Assembly: GCA_937928045.1 (NCBI GenBank)
Contig: CALFWO010000070.1
Span: 60,385 to 124,384 of the forward strand
Direction of reading: 5' to 3'
Source of the DNA: an uncultured Saprospiraceae bacterium
GTDB taxonomy: Bacteria > Bacteroidota > Bacteroidia > Chitinophagales > Saprospiraceae
DNA: 64,000 nt
Shown here piece after piece: positions 45,301 through 54,069 of the stretch; position 1 is the first letter of the stretch; every line of letters starts with the position of its first letter. Below the pieces are notes generated by a model. The model was not told the origin of the DNA. It saw nothing but the letters and a program-made list of their open reading frames with translations, and searched no databases. A program made the translations under genes and the position numbers.

Positions 45301-45957
45301 TAAGTTATTAGAGTTGCCGAACGGTCCAGAGGGGCCTGTATATGACCAGACTTCGTTTTGGTCAATGTCATATTTCTTCAGCACGATATCCGATGAGATA
45401 TTACCGGCCACGGCAACTCCGCCATCAGATAAAGCTTTGATGCCTTGGATTTGATGAAAGTATTCGCACCAGTTTGAACTCCCGTTGGAAGTATTGTAGC
45501 GACAAACTTGTAATGATCCAGCACAGCAACCTTTAAGGACATATAATTCTCCATTTTCTCCTAGACTTAATCCTTGAACATCTCCACCAATGACAACGCG
45601 TTCCCAATCGATTTGGCCATTGCTGTCAAGACGAGTTAAATATCCAGTGTTATTTGAAAGTTCGCCTCCAATAATTACAGAACCGTCAGCCAAGGCGACA
45701 ACACCACCTCCATCATTTCTAGGAACAGTTCCTGAGAAAAGTTCGCTGAATTCCCAAACGGTTTGACCTAAGGCGTCAACCTTAATGAAAGAATTCGAAC
45801 CTGAAGTTGCAAAGACATAGCCTCCGTCTGAAGTTTGGGCAACTTCAGCCCAAAAGTAAGGGGTTTGGTTTCCGGCATAAGTAATGTCGAAGTTTTGCGC
45901 GGATAACTGAAAGGCAGTTAAAATCAGGAAAAGCAGACTAAATATTGATTTCATCAT
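42325..45957 (-). CDS. Large secreted T9SS cargo protein with DUF7619/DUF11-like domains
   Basis: The 1210-residue protein has a signal peptide (MMKSIFSLLFLILTAFQLSA). An N-terminal region of about 330 residues repeats propeller-type units (QTSDGGYVFATSGSNSFIKV, TEDGGTLSL-like turns). Several SdrD-like or carboxypeptidase-regulatory beta domains lie in the middle (GIVYIDNNENCEFDSGDTPL and GYVYIDENLDCQNSPAE). A DUF7619-like segment follows (NSFDPNDKQGFPRGITTGHF, RFQNTGTAPAKTITILDEIS). The type A sorting domain closes the protein (IFPNPSKDEINISNIPANI). It should be exported by type IX secretion and attached to or released from the cell surface. It probably has adhesive or structural rather than enzymatic function; no catalytic site is visible. 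Confidence 0.85.
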   Translation of the reverse strand: MMKSIFSLLFLILTAFQLSAQNFDITYAGNQTPYFWAEVAQTSDGGYVFATSGSNSFIKVDALGQTVWEFSELFSGTVPRNDGGGVVALADGSVIIGGELSNNTGYLTRLDSNGQIDWERVVIGGDVQGLSLGENGELYVLKGCCAGSLQVCRYNTSNGSSNWCEYFHQIQGIKALSDGGVAVAGNISSDIVLKKYDIDQNEVWSYTGPSGPFGNSNNLLAVTETSNGNLYAVGNVANSSSGSNSNYPFMVSLDAAGNIISEITFDGSGFFQSIEATADGNLLVAGTKGRAYTAKIDYNGNIIWQRYTDANRTTDVQSTSDGGTLSLVRDGNGESRLVKTNENGIIFNTFIEGSLHLDQNDDCLYQSSDSSLSPITFVTNTSTNRVYFVKANAAGEYLIDCPIGEYEIEAILPSENMPCETTIVSLIAGNQISSAGEKMYSYNPNPTSILEGIVYIDNNENCEFDSGDTPLECIKPAFTQEGQIDPIYYGVTDANGFFQIEVPGDQYYFPYAFANTLYGNNYAQGCFAPNDYVQAYDTAFLNMPLSPIHQSPAYISGYVYIDENLDCQNSPAEIKTDNFKVGMRAVGSMDTIEITPNIDGYFARIVDAGSYELFILFDGNDNWTACESITTVEASSTCLDEIELGIQAITPCSDFSVSIATNRFRPCFESQLVVNYQNIGTETAAPQITVVIDTLLTYLSSDINPSAINGDTLLFDLPEVPALASGFFKILTSLDCEAVNGETHCISAAISSENDCQDVSQSWDGSSIKISGECEAGMLDITIENVGAPMSKALEYIVIEDNILLSVNPFQLGSGETINLQLTPEGSSILVEADQAENHPGRSMPARSFEGCGENIDGNFSLGFITGYRQDDFDEEVSIFCLENVNSFDPNDKQGFPRGITTGHFIEQNTQLEYMIRFQNTGTAPAKTITILDEISEHLNINTLRPGASSHFYTYTIDANNTANFLFPGINLPDSTSDFEGSQGFITFTIDQNFDNPAGTEIFNSAGIYFDNNSPIQTNTTIHRIPFPTMELISDLNFCQGDIYDGIPLSQDTTIIQTIEYPFFDSTYIHEISVYENFQTTIDTTIEAGETYNGVQYFEPATIVESYFTMHGCDSLVTINLDVLVNVENTSVGSILIFPNPSKDEINISNIPANIRSIKIVNSLGATLLSTGKDLNSNNFKIKCENWSAGIYFINFFSDKQSFIKKIYKY

Positions 45958-46091
45958 GGCAATTTATTTATGATAACAATTTTACCAATGATTAAAGGCT
46001 AAATCAATAACAAAATAGGGCGTTAGTCAAAGTATTAAAAGAGAAAAAGCTATATATTTAGAAATAAATATTACTAATAATCAAAAAGTAA

Positions 46092-47492
46092 ATGCTAGGT
46101 AAAAAATTAATTTCTGTGGTCAATAGGATGTCTGGTGTGGAAAAACGAGCGTTTTCGAAGTTTTTAGCTTCTCCATACCATAATCAAAGGCAGGAATTGG
46201 TGCTTTTTTGGGATAAGATTATAAAAGGATTTGGAGAGCATTCTTCCAAATTGAGTTTTGAGGAATTAATGCTCCAGTTTTTTGGAGCCAATGAATATGA
46301 TAAAAAAGGGCTTAGGCATTTGAATTCTTGGATGTTGAAGTCGATCGAGGCATTTTTCATTTTAAGAAAATCATCGGAGCATAAATTTGAGCAGGAATTG
46401 TATTTGGCTCAGACTTATAGAGAAAAGAGAATAGACGCTTTATTTAAAAGACAATTATCTAAAGCGTCAAACACAAATGCTTATCGAAAATTAGATGCGG
46501 AACGATATTTTGCGGAATACAAATTGCAATTTGAGCAATATGCGTTTATTGAATCTCAGAATAGGACGGACAGTACAAATCTTCAGGGGTTAAGTGATAG
46601 TTTAGATTTGTATTTAGTTGTAAGTAAATTGAAGCAATCTTGTTTGATGTTATCTCATCAGGCGGTTTATAAGGTTCAATACGACTTTAGTTTTTTGGAA
46701 AATTTACTTTCCTTCTTAAAGGATCATCCATTATTAGATCAACCTTCAGTTGGTTTATACTATCATTGTTATCGTGCTTTTAGTCAGAATGATTCTATTC
46801 ATTTCTATGCGTTTAAGAATTTATTGAACGAATATAAGGATGATTTTTCGCCGCAAGAGATTCGTAGTTTGTTGCTGTTCGCAATTAATTTTTGCATTCG
46901 TCAAATGAATGAGGGAGACTCCAATTACACGAAGGAAGCTTGGGATTTGTATTTGATAGGTCTAGATCAAAAATTATTGTATATAGATAAATACATGGGT
47001 CGTTTTACATATAAAAATATAATAGCATTAGGTATAAAGCTTAAATCATTTCAGTGGACTGAAGGATTTATTCATGAATTTAAAAATGACCTAAAACCAA
47101 AATATCAACAGAATTATTTTAACTATAACCTTGCGCAATTGGCTTTTGCCCAAAACGATTATCAGTCTGCAATGCCATTACTTGCTCAAGTGGATGATAC
47201 TGATTTGCTTTTGAATTTTGATGCTAAGGTAATGTTGAGTAAGATGTATTATGAATTAGAGGAAATAGATGCGTTGCATTCATTACTTGATAGTTTTAAG
47301 GTAATGCTACAAAGGAAAAAAGTAGTTGGTTATCATAAAAGCTATTACCTAGATTTAATTAGACTGATAAAGAAGCTTTTGGATTTACCAATGGGTAGAT
47401 CCAATAATAAAGCATCGCTAAAAAAGCTGATTGAAGAAAAGCAAAAATTCCCAGAAAAGGATTGGTTTTTGAAAATGTTAGAATCAAGGTGA
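46092..47492 (+). CDS. Hypothetical helical-repeat protein, 466 residues
   Basis: No catalytic motif or signal peptide is visible. The protein looks entirely alpha-helical, with aromatic- and leucine-rich helix pairs spaced like TPR or similar solenoid repeats (YNLAQLAFAQNDYQSAMPLL and KVMLSKMYYELEEIDALHSL). The N-terminal segment RMSGVEKRAFSKFLASPYHN recurs in proteins of this kind in Bacteroidota, but the family has no known function. It is a single gene divergent from the large T9SS gene, and its 3' end overlaps the tail of the decayed transposase by 9 bp. A cytoplasmic scaffold role is a guess. Confidence 0.72.
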   Translation: MLGKKLISVVNRMSGVEKRAFSKFLASPYHNQRQELVLFWDKIIKGFGEHSSKLSFEELMLQFFGANEYDKKGLRHLNSWMLKSIEAFFILRKSSEHKFEQELYLAQTYREKRIDALFKRQLSKASNTNAYRKLDAERYFAEYKLQFEQYAFIESQNRTDSTNLQGLSDSLDLYLVVSKLKQSCLMLSHQAVYKVQYDFSFLENLLSFLKDHPLLDQPSVGLYYHCYRAFSQNDSIHFYAFKNLLNEYKDDFSPQEIRSLLLFAINFCIRQMNEGDSNYTKEAWDLYLIGLDQKLLYIDKYMGRFTYKNIIALGIKLKSFQWTEGFIHEFKNDLKPKYQQNYFNYNLAQLAFAQNDYQSAMPLLAQVDDTDLLLNFDAKVMLSKMYYELEEIDALHSLLDSFKVMLQRKKVVGYHKSYYLDLIRLIKKLLDLPMGRSNNKASLKKLIEEKQKFPEKDWFLKMLESR

Positions 47493-48014
47493 TCGTTTTG
47501 CTTTTGGCAATTTAAAGGTAGATGGATGATCGAAAATCTGAGTGAAAGTAATGTGCGAGTCTAGATATTTATCTTTTTTAGTTTTTATAAACATGAAAAA
47601 AGTTTTCATTGTCTTCGAAAAATTTATCAGTCGACCTCGCTTGAAATGTTGAATGAAAGGAGTAATGAAATTTCTAAGTCTTTTCGGGATATCCGATAAT
47701 TTGCCAAATGCCTTTGTGTGTCTGCAAAATAGCGAACCAAACCGTTGTTTTTCTTTATTGATAGCTCGAGTATATGATCTGAGCATGATTCCAATATTGT
47801 GGTTAAGAATACTTCCTTCGTAATCTTCTTTTGTTCTGATTAGAATATGGAATTGGTTGTTAGCCAGTTGTACGGCTATAACCTTTGCGTAAGGTTCAAT
47901 GTATTTGCGAATTTTTCTGATGAAGTAATTCTTATTTCTTTGTTAGAAGAAAATATCTTGGTAATCGATTCCAAAGTTGTGGATATAATAATGTTTGTTG
48001 GCAAGAAACTTCAT
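47484..48014 (-). pseudogene. Decayed REP-associated tyrosine (Y1) transposase, RAYT-like
   Basis: Reading the minus strand from ATG 48014 gives KFLANKHYYIHNFGIDYQDI, the typical RAYT opening, then an in-frame TAA at 47945-47943. The frame resumes with NKNYFIRKIRKYIEPYAKV, ANNQFHILIRTKED, RSYTRAINKEKQRFGSLFCR and KAFGKLSDIPKRLRN. The Y1 nuclease motif that should read HxH (NHFH) is NQFH, so one metal-ligand histidine is lost. With the stop codon this marks an inactive copy of about 176 codons. Its 3' end overlaps the neighbouring plus-strand gene by 9 bp. REP-like palindromic sequences lie 220-330 bases upstream. Confidence 0.72.
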
Positions 48015-48236
48015 TTGTAGAAAGATTGATTTGGTACATAGACGGAGAAAATGCCAGTTTTCAATTTTTTTGAATAAAAAAGTGATTTGATTAAGTTGTA
48101 AGTGTTTGATATAGAGGGAGAAAAAAGTTTGAAAATAATTTAGGTAGTTCTAAAAAAATTAGCTTATCAAGTGGAATTGTGGTTTGAATATTAAGGGTTG
48201 AGACTGGGGAAGATGGCATGTTTAGGTTGGGTTGTG

Positions 48237-48274
48237 CTCGCGTATAAGTGAAGGACTGACTAAAGACAGGTACT
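48237..48274 (+). repeat. REP-like unit A1
   Basis: CTCGCG followed by AAGTGAAGGACTGACTAAAG and ACAGGTACT. The 29-base core (48246-48274) matches unit A2 at 26 positions, and its first 20 bases are identical to the reverse complement of unit C at 55958-55977. Confidence 0.65.
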
Positions 48275-48306
48275 AAGAAGTTTGAAGAATTGTTTTTCAG
48301 ATTCCT

Positions 48307-48346
48307 CTCGCGCGCGCAAGTGAATGCCTGACTTAAGACAGGTACT
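48307..48346 (+). repeat. REP-like unit A2
   Basis: CTCGCGCGCGC followed by AAGTGAATGCCTGACTTAAG and ACAGGTACT; core 48318-48346. It is a direct repeat of A1 with start-to-start spacing of about 70 bases, and has an unusual run of alternating CG. Confidence 0.65.
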
Positions 48347-48456
48347 CAATGATTTATTGTCACCCACCAACACCATCCTACTTTTCTTCCTTAATTATTC
48401 GCTAATTACTCTTCCAAACCTTGTACATTTACTGCTGTGACATTCAACTTTATCCT

Positions 48457-51400
48457 ATGATTCTAGAAGAACTAAAGAAAATTGCTGCCAACAGAATACT
48501 TGTGTTAGATGGAGCTATGGGATCTATGATCCAACAGTATGGTTTGGAAGAAAAAGATTTTCGTGGAGATCGCTGGGTAGATCACCCATCAGACTTAAAA
48601 GGCAATAATGAACTCCTATCGATTACCAGACCAGATGTAATCAAGGCAATTCATAAAGCATATTTGGAGGCCGGAGCGGATATCATTGAAACCAATACTT
48701 TTGGAGCAACCAATATTGCTCAAGCGGATTATGGAACAGAAGATGCAGCATATGAATTGAATTTCCATTCTGCAAAAATTGCCAAGGAGATAACTTCGGA
48801 GTTCACTAGTCTAGATCCTTCTAAGCCGAGATTTGTAGCTGGCGCATTGGGTCCTACTCCAAAGACAGCTTCCTTAAGTCCTGATGTTAATGATCCTGGA
48901 TTTCGAGCGATCAGTTTTGATGATCTTGTCGCTGCCTATTTGGAGCAAGCAAAAGGGCTGGTAGATGGTGGTGCGGATATCCTCTTAATTGAAACTGTTT
49001 TTGATACACTAAACTGTAAAGCTGCTCTTTTCGCATTAGATGTTTTGTTTGAAGAAAAGGGTAAAAAGTGGCCCATTATGGTTTCCGGAACGATAACCGA
49101 TGCTTCTGGGCGAACCTTATCAGGTCAAACAGTTTCTGCATTTTATATTTCAGTTAGTCACATGCAGTTGTTTAGCATCGGATTAAATTGTGCTTTAGGG
49201 GCAAAAGAGATGCGTCCTCATATTGAAGAATTAAGCAAAATTGCCGATTGTTATATTTCTGCGTATCCAAATGCTGGATTGCCAAATGAATTTGGGGAAT
49301 ATGATCAGGAGCCTTTAGAAATGAAAGAATACATTCGCGAATTTGCATCATCTGGTTTTGTAAATATAATTGGTGGATGTTGTGGAACAACTCCCGAACA
49401 CATCCAGGCAATGGCGGAGGGTGTTAAGGGCGTAGTTCCAAGAAAAAATACTATAAAGGAAGTTTTTAGTCGATACTCAGGATTAGAACCTTTGATATTA
49501 CGACCATCCATGAATTTCGTAAATATAGGTGAACGAACCAACGTAACTGGATCAAAAAAATTCGCTAGACTTATTAAAGAAGGTGACTACATGGAAGCAC
49601 TTTCAGTAGCTCAACATCAGGTTGAAGGAGGAGCCCAAATCATTGATGTAAATATGGATGAAGGCCTTTTAGATTCTAAGCAGGCTATGGTTGATTTCTT
49701 GAATTTGATAATGAGTGAGCCTGATATTGCGAAGCTCCCAATAATGATCGATTCTTCAAAATTTGAAGTAATTGAGGCCGGTTTAAAATGTGTTCAAGGA
49801 AAATGTATTGTCAATTCTATCTCTATGAAAGAAGGAGTTGATGAATTTATTCGCCAAGCAAAAATTGTGAGGCGATTTGGAGCGGCAGCTGTTGTAATGG
49901 CCTTTGATGAAGAGGGCCAGGCAGATACAATTGAAAGGAAAATAGAAATTTGTAAGCGAGCATATGACATCTTAGTCAATCAAGTAAAATTCGACCCAAC
50001 AGATATCATTTTTGATCCGAATATATTCGCAGTTGCAACAGGAATCGAAGAACACAATGAGTATGCAATTAATTTTATTGAAGCCACCCGAGAAATAAAA
50101 AAGCTATGTCCTGGTGCAAAAGTATCCGGAGGAGTGTCAAACATCTCCTTTTCGTTTCGAGGAAATAATGTCGTCCGAGAAGCCATGCATGCGGCTTTCC
50201 TTTATCATGCTATTCAAGCTGGGATGGATATGGGAATTGTTAATGCAGGAATGATTGAAGTGTATGAAGAAATCCCAAAGGAATTATTGGTGCTTGTAGA
50301 AGACGTTCTTTTTAATAGAAATAAGGATGCGACAGAAGCTTTGACCAATTATGCCGAAAGAGTTAAGGGCGGAGGAAGAGTTCTGGTTAAAGATTTAAGT
50401 TGGAGAGAAAAACCAATCAATGAACGCTTAGCTCATTCTTTGGTCAAAGGAATCACAGAATTTATTGAGGAGGATACGGAAGAGTCCAGACAAACTTTTG
50501 ATTTAGCATTGAAAGTTATAGAAGGTCCATTGATGGATGGAATGAATATAGTTGGAGACCTTTTTGGGGAAGGGAAAATGTTTTTACCCCAGGTTGTCAA
50601 ATCTGCTAGAGTAATGAAAAAGGCTGTTGCTTATTTAACTCCTTTTATTGAAGCACAAAAGGCCAAAGGAGCTGCTTCGGCAAAAGGAAAGATATTAATG
50701 GCAACAGTCAAAGGAGATGTGCATGACATTGGTAAAAATATTGTAGGTGTGGTACTTGGATGTAACAATTACCAGATTATTGATCTTGGAGTGATGGTTC
50801 CAGCCAATACAATTTTAAATAAAGCCATCGAACACAATGTGGACATTATTGGGTTAAGCGGATTAATCACTCCCTCTCTTGATGAAATGGTTCATGTTGC
50901 TAAAGAGATGGAAAGAAGAGGCATGAAAATTCCGCTGATGATTGGAGGTGCTACGACTTCTAAAACACACACTGCAGTTAAAATTGAAGAAAATTATTCG
51001 GGCCCAGTTATTCATGTATTAGATGCTTCGAGATCTGTAGCAGTGGCAAGTGCTTTATTGAGTAAAGAAGGAACAACTAGAGTAGATTTTCTGGCCAAAA
51101 CATCGGTAGAATATGAACGAGTCAGAGTGGCTCGAGGAAATAGAAAATCTTCAAAAAAATATCTTTCAATAATTCAAGCCAGAGAAAACAAATTAAATAT
51201 TGACTTCTCGGAGCCAGCAAAGAAGCCATCTTTTCTTGGAACAAGAGTATTTAATAATTATAATTTAGAAGAATTAACTGAATATATAGACTGGACACCA
51301 TTTTTTAAATCTTGGCAACTTCATGGTAAATATCCAGCAATTTTAAACGATGATGTAGTTGGAGAGGAGGCTCAGAAATTATTCAATGATGCTCGAAGTT

Positions 51401-52131
51401 TACTTCGAAGAATTATTGATGAAAAATGGATTGAAGCTAGAGCTATTGTTGGCTTTTTTCCTGCTAATCAAATTAATGATGATGATACCATTGTATTTGA
51501 TCCGGCTGATGAAAATATAGAATTAACTAAGTTATGTCATTTGCGCCAGCAAAATAAAAAGGCTCCCGGTCAAAAAAACTTCAGTTTAGCTGATTTCGTG
51601 AGACCTAAAGAATCTGGACCAGATTATATAGGAGCTTTCGCTGTTACTGCGGGTCTTGGAATAGAAAAGCATGTTAAGAATTTTGAACAAAATCACGATG
51701 ATTATAATGCAATAATGCTAAAAGCACTTGCTGATCGTTTAGCAGAGGCATTGGCTGAGCGAATGCATGAAAGAGTGAGAAAAGAGTTCTGGGGGTATGC
51801 TTCAGATGAAAAATTGAAAAATGAAGATTTAATCAAAGAATCATACAAGGGAATTCGACCAGCGCCAGGATACCCGGCTTGTCCAGATCACACCGAAAAA
51901 AGTAAATTATTCGAATTGCTTGAAGTAGAAAAAAATGTAGGAATCAAACTTACGGAGTCGTATGCTATGTTTCCAGCAGCAGCGGTTAGTGGATGGTATT
52001 TTTCACATCCAGATTCAAAGTATTTTGGACTTGGTAAAATCGCTAAGGATCAAGTGGAATCATTTGCGACTAGAAAAAACATGAGTATAGAAGAGGCGGA
52101 AAAATGGTTGGCTCCTGTTTTGAATTACTAA
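48457..52131 (+). CDS. metH: Cobalamin-dependent methionine synthase MetH
   Basis: From ATG 48457 the protein has 1224 residues, the length of full MetH. The frame extends to TTG 48421, but [20 protein letters not shown] is the natural start. Domains in order: homocysteine methyltransferase with zinc cysteines in [11 protein letters not shown] and [10 protein letters not shown]; pterin-binding domain ([14 protein letters not shown]); cobalamin cap; B12 domain with the axial His in [19 protein letters not shown]; and the C-terminal AdoMet activation domain ([20 protein letters not shown]). It makes methionine from homocysteine and methyl-tetrahydrofolate. It is flanked by REP-like elements on both sides. 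No riboswitch was recognised. Confidence 0.97.
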   Translation: MILEELKKIAANRILVLDGAMGSMIQQYGLEEKDFRGDRWVDHPSDLKGNNELLSITRPDVIKAIHKAYLEAGADIIETNTFGATNIAQADYGTEDAAYELNFHSAKIAKEITSEFTSLDPSKPRFVAGALGPTPKTASLSPDVNDPGFRAISFDDLVAAYLEQAKGLVDGGADILLIETVFDTLNCKAALFALDVLFEEKGKKWPIMVSGTITDASGRTLSGQTVSAFYISVSHMQLFSIGLNCALGAKEMRPHIEELSKIADCYISAYPNAGLPNEFGEYDQEPLEMKEYIREFASSGFVNIIGGCCGTTPEHIQAMAEGVKGVVPRKNTIKEVFSRYSGLEPLILRPSMNFVNIGERTNVTGSKKFARLIKEGDYMEALSVAQHQVEGGAQIIDVNMDEGLLDSKQAMVDFLNLIMSEPDIAKLPIMIDSSKFEVIEAGLKCVQGKCIVNSISMKEGVDEFIRQAKIVRRFGAAAVVMAFDEEGQADTIERKIEICKRAYDILVNQVKFDPTDIIFDPNIFAVATGIEEHNEYAINFIEATREIKKLCPGAKVSGGVSNISFSFRGNNVVREAMHAAFLYHAIQAGMDMGIVNAGMIEVYEEIPKELLVLVEDVLFNRNKDATEALTNYAERVKGGGRVLVKDLSWREKPINERLAHSLVKGITEFIEEDTEESRQTFDLALKVIEGPLMDGMNIVGDLFGEGKMFLPQVVKSARVMKKAVAYLTPFIEAQKAKGAASAKGKILMATVKGDVHDIGKNIVGVVLGCNNYQIIDLGVMVPANTILNKAIEHNVDIIGLSGLITPSLDEMVHVAKEMERRGMKIPLMIGGATTSKTHTAVKIEENYSGPVIHVLDASRSVAVASALLSKEGTTRVDFLAKTSVEYERVRVARGNRKSSKKYLSIIQARENKLNIDFSEPAKKPSFLGTRVFNNYNLEELTEYIDWTPFFKSWQLHGKYPAILNDDVVGEEAQKLFNDARSLLRRIIDEKWIEARAIVGFFPANQINDDDTIVFDPADENIELTKLCHLRQQNKKAPGQKNFSLADFVRPKESGPDYIGAFAVTAGLGIEKHVKNFEQNHDDYNAIMLKALADRLAEALAERMHERVRKEFWGYASDEKLKNEDLIKESYKGIRPAPGYPACPDHTEKSKLFELLEVEKNVGIKLTESYAMFPAAAVSGWYFSHPDSKYFGLGKIAKDQVESFATRKNMSIEEAEKWLAPVLNY

Positions 52132-52132
52132 G

Positions 52133-52200
52133 GGACTGTCTAAAGATAGGCCTTCACTTACGTGCGCACGCGCGAGTGAAAGCCTAACTTTAGACAGTCC
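52133..52200. repeat. REP-like palindrome B, directly after metH
   Basis: GGACTGTCTAAAG-A-TAGGC-C-TTCACT (from 52133) is the inverse of the sequence ending at 52200, with only two mismatched positions in about 27 bases. The loop includes the smaller palindrome CGTGCGCACG. It begins one base after the metH stop, so it can act as a 3' stabilising or terminating hairpin. The arm facing the minus strand (AAGTGAAGGCCTATCTTTAG) matches units A1, A2 and C. Confidence 0.75.
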
Positions 52201-52370
52201 ATCAAGATTACTCCCAGCTCAACCCGAATTATTCCAAACCTACTTTCAATCCAAAACCACTCATCCAAACCCACTTTTATCCCAAACCATTGCCCCACCA
52301 AAATCAAAACCAACAAAAAAACCAACGCTACTCCCGCAACGTCGGCATTTTTAACTTATCAAAACACCCC

Positions 52371-52814
52371 TTACTCAGGATGTACATGAAATTCAATTTC
52401 TTCTATTACTTCAGCCGCGCTATCTTCGTGTCCCCAAACCTTTGCCTTAACGATCCAGTCAGTATGACCTTCTACACCAGTGATGCTGTCTAGTTTAATA
52501 TCGTGATGCAATTCAAAATGCCCTTCTTCATTATGAACATGAGCTTCTGAAGGACCATTGAAGATTACATTGTCTTCATTTCCTTTTTGGTAAATCTGAA
52601 CATTGACATGGTGAATAGTCATCATCTCTGTCTCATCAAAATTCACATGAATGTGAACGTCATCATTTACTTTTTTATCCGCCGTTGTTGGTGACATAAT
52701 GGAAATAGAATACTGTGGCGCGGTCATCATCGGTTCAACTTCTCCTTCATCTGAATTGCAACCCATATATCCCAAAGATAAGACCAATAAAAAAGCATAA
52801 TTAAGTAACTTCAT
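52371..52814 (-). CDS. Hypothetical lipoprotein, 147 residues
   Basis: ATG 52814 starts a lipoprotein signal, MKLLNYAFLLVLSLGYMGC (Cys19); the frame upstream to 52859 lacks signal character. The mature part is acidic and His-rich (DDVHIHVNFDETEMMTIHHV, GPSEAHVHNEEGHFELHHDI), with beta strands in a single Ig-like domain. The many histidines suggest metal binding, but this is inference. It is convergent with metH, separated by the REP-like hairpin and a stretch poor in G. Confidence 0.7.
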   Translation of the reverse strand: MKLLNYAFLLVLSLGYMGCNSDEGEVEPMMTAPQYSISIMSPTTADKKVNDDVHIHVNFDETEMMTIHHVNVQIYQKGNEDNVIFNGPSEAHVHNEEGHFELHHDIKLDSITGVEGHTDWIVKAKVWGHEDSAAEVIEEIEFHVHPE

Positions 52815-53039
52815 TGTTTGTTTTTTTTGAAAAATATCCTTTCTCGTCGCTATTTGCAAACAGAATAACGAGGGATATCAGTTCTGTCATCTTTATTGCT
52901 TAATGAATGTCCTGTAGCTGTCAACCTGCAAAATTCTTTTAGATCACTTTTGGTTTTCAGTTTAATGCATCCAGAGGGATTAGTTAAATTTAAAGCTTGT
53001 TAGGTTTTATATTTAGTTTCATTTTACCGGAATGACATT

Positions 53040-53804
53040 TCATAAATTTTCAAATAGATTTTTAAAAGACTTGTCATTTTGAATGGTTACAAGTTTCTTT
53101 TTTAGATTTACACTAATTTTATTGAATATAAAATTACCCATAGAGATTCTCTTTACACCAAGACTTTTTAATATTTCAAATTTTGGAAGTTTGGGCATAC
53201 ACATTACATTAAGTGGTATATCTATATTTTTTACTACTGTTTCAATATCTTCTTCCTTTTCAATACAAGGAACAAAAATTCCATGCGCTCCAGATTCTTG
53301 ATAGGTGTTAGCTCGTACTAAAGTTTCTGATACCGCATTGGGTAAACCAAGCAGGAATGTATCAGTTCTTACATTTATAAAGGTTTTGATATTACTTTGA
53401 ATTAATCTTGTACAGATTTTGTCCAATAATTTTGCGAAATCTAACCGAGTCATGATTACTCTTTTCGCTCTTACAATACTATCTTCAATATTGATTCCGA
53501 TTACACCGAGTTGTTCTAATTTCTTTATGTGTTCAACTATTTCAAAGGCATCTCTGCTGTATCCAGATTCTAAATCCACTGTCAGTGCAATAGTTGTTTT
53601 TTTCCTTATTCTAGTAACAATGTATAGCAGTTCATCGAAAGAGATTTTCTCACCATCGGGATACCCTAACATTGTTGCAATTGCTCCACTAGATGTTCCG
53701 ATTGCTTGAAAATTTAATTGTTCGGCAATCTTGGCAGAATTCACATCCCATACATTGCATATCAAAATGGGATCTGTCTGATCGTGAAAATCTTTGAAAT
53801 TCAT
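53040..53804 (-). CDS. Isocitrate lyase/PEP mutase family protein
   Basis: The 254-residue protein has the ICL/PEPM TIM-barrel motifs LICNVWDVNSAKIAEQL (about residues 14-30), GTSSGAIATMLGYPDGE (about 37-53), VDLESGYS (about 76-83) and GVIGINIEDSIV with the metal-binding acidic cluster, then TDTFLLGLPNAVSETLVRAN and GAHGIFVPCIEK. The KKCGH motif of true isocitrate lyases is absent. Members of this group act as carboxyphosphonoenolpyruvate mutase-like lyases on 2-hydroxy or phosphonate acids; the substrate here is unknown. Monocistronic and divergent from the acyl-CoA dehydrogenase gene. Confidence 0.88.
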   Translation of the reverse strand: MNFKDFHDQTDPILICNVWDVNSAKIAEQLNFQAIGTSSGAIATMLGYPDGEKISFDELLYIVTRIRKKTTIALTVDLESGYSRDAFEIVEHIKKLEQLGVIGINIEDSIVRAKRVIMTRLDFAKLLDKICTRLIQSNIKTFINVRTDTFLLGLPNAVSETLVRANTYQESGAHGIFVPCIEKEEDIETVVKNIDIPLNVMCMPKLPKFEILKSLGVKRISMGNFIFNKISVNLKKKLVTIQNDKSFKNLFENL

Positions 53805-54024
53805 ATTTGTTTATTTTCCTCAAAGATGATTATCAGGGTTTTTTTCAGCAACCGATTTTTGGACAAGTATTCTATTTTGTTCTAACAAAGAACCTCTTAT
53901 TTCCGGCAATATTTTTGATCTATTTCACTTCTATAATTGGCACATTTTCGCTAGAATTTGACAATTCTTGGTGATTATTCGAGTTAATTAGAAGCCGATA
54001 CTCCCATTTATGGTAAAAACATTG

Positions 54025-54046
54025 TATATTTCAGCGAATATTCGCT
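54025..54046. promoter_or_regulatory. -7-like element and 14-bp palindromic operator of the acyl-CoA dehydrogenase gene
   Basis: TATATTTC (54025-54032), one base from TAnnTTTG, is directly followed by the perfect palindrome AGCGAATATTCGCT (54033-54046), 24 bases before the ATG at 54070. The arrangement places the palindrome on the predicted transcription start, as expected for a repressor site. A possible half site, TTCGCTAGAAT, lies near 53947. Confidence 0.5.
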
Positions 54047-54069
54047 AAAATTGTAATCATCCAACTATA

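Larger units (their letters stand above)
48015..48456. other. Region between the RAYT remnant and metH
   Basis: These 442 bases hold no convincing gene. The first part is A- and G-rich. A GT-rich patch (48181-48236) leads into two REP-like units (48237-48274 and 48307-48346), and a possible metH -7 element, TACATTTA, lies at 48424-48431. No cobalamin or SAM riboswitch consensus was found before metH. Confidence 0.6.

Noticed and set aside
48015..48456. Possible cobalamin or SAM riboswitch before metH
   Set aside because: No conserved B12-box or SAM-box core could be found; the structured parts are explained by REP-like units.
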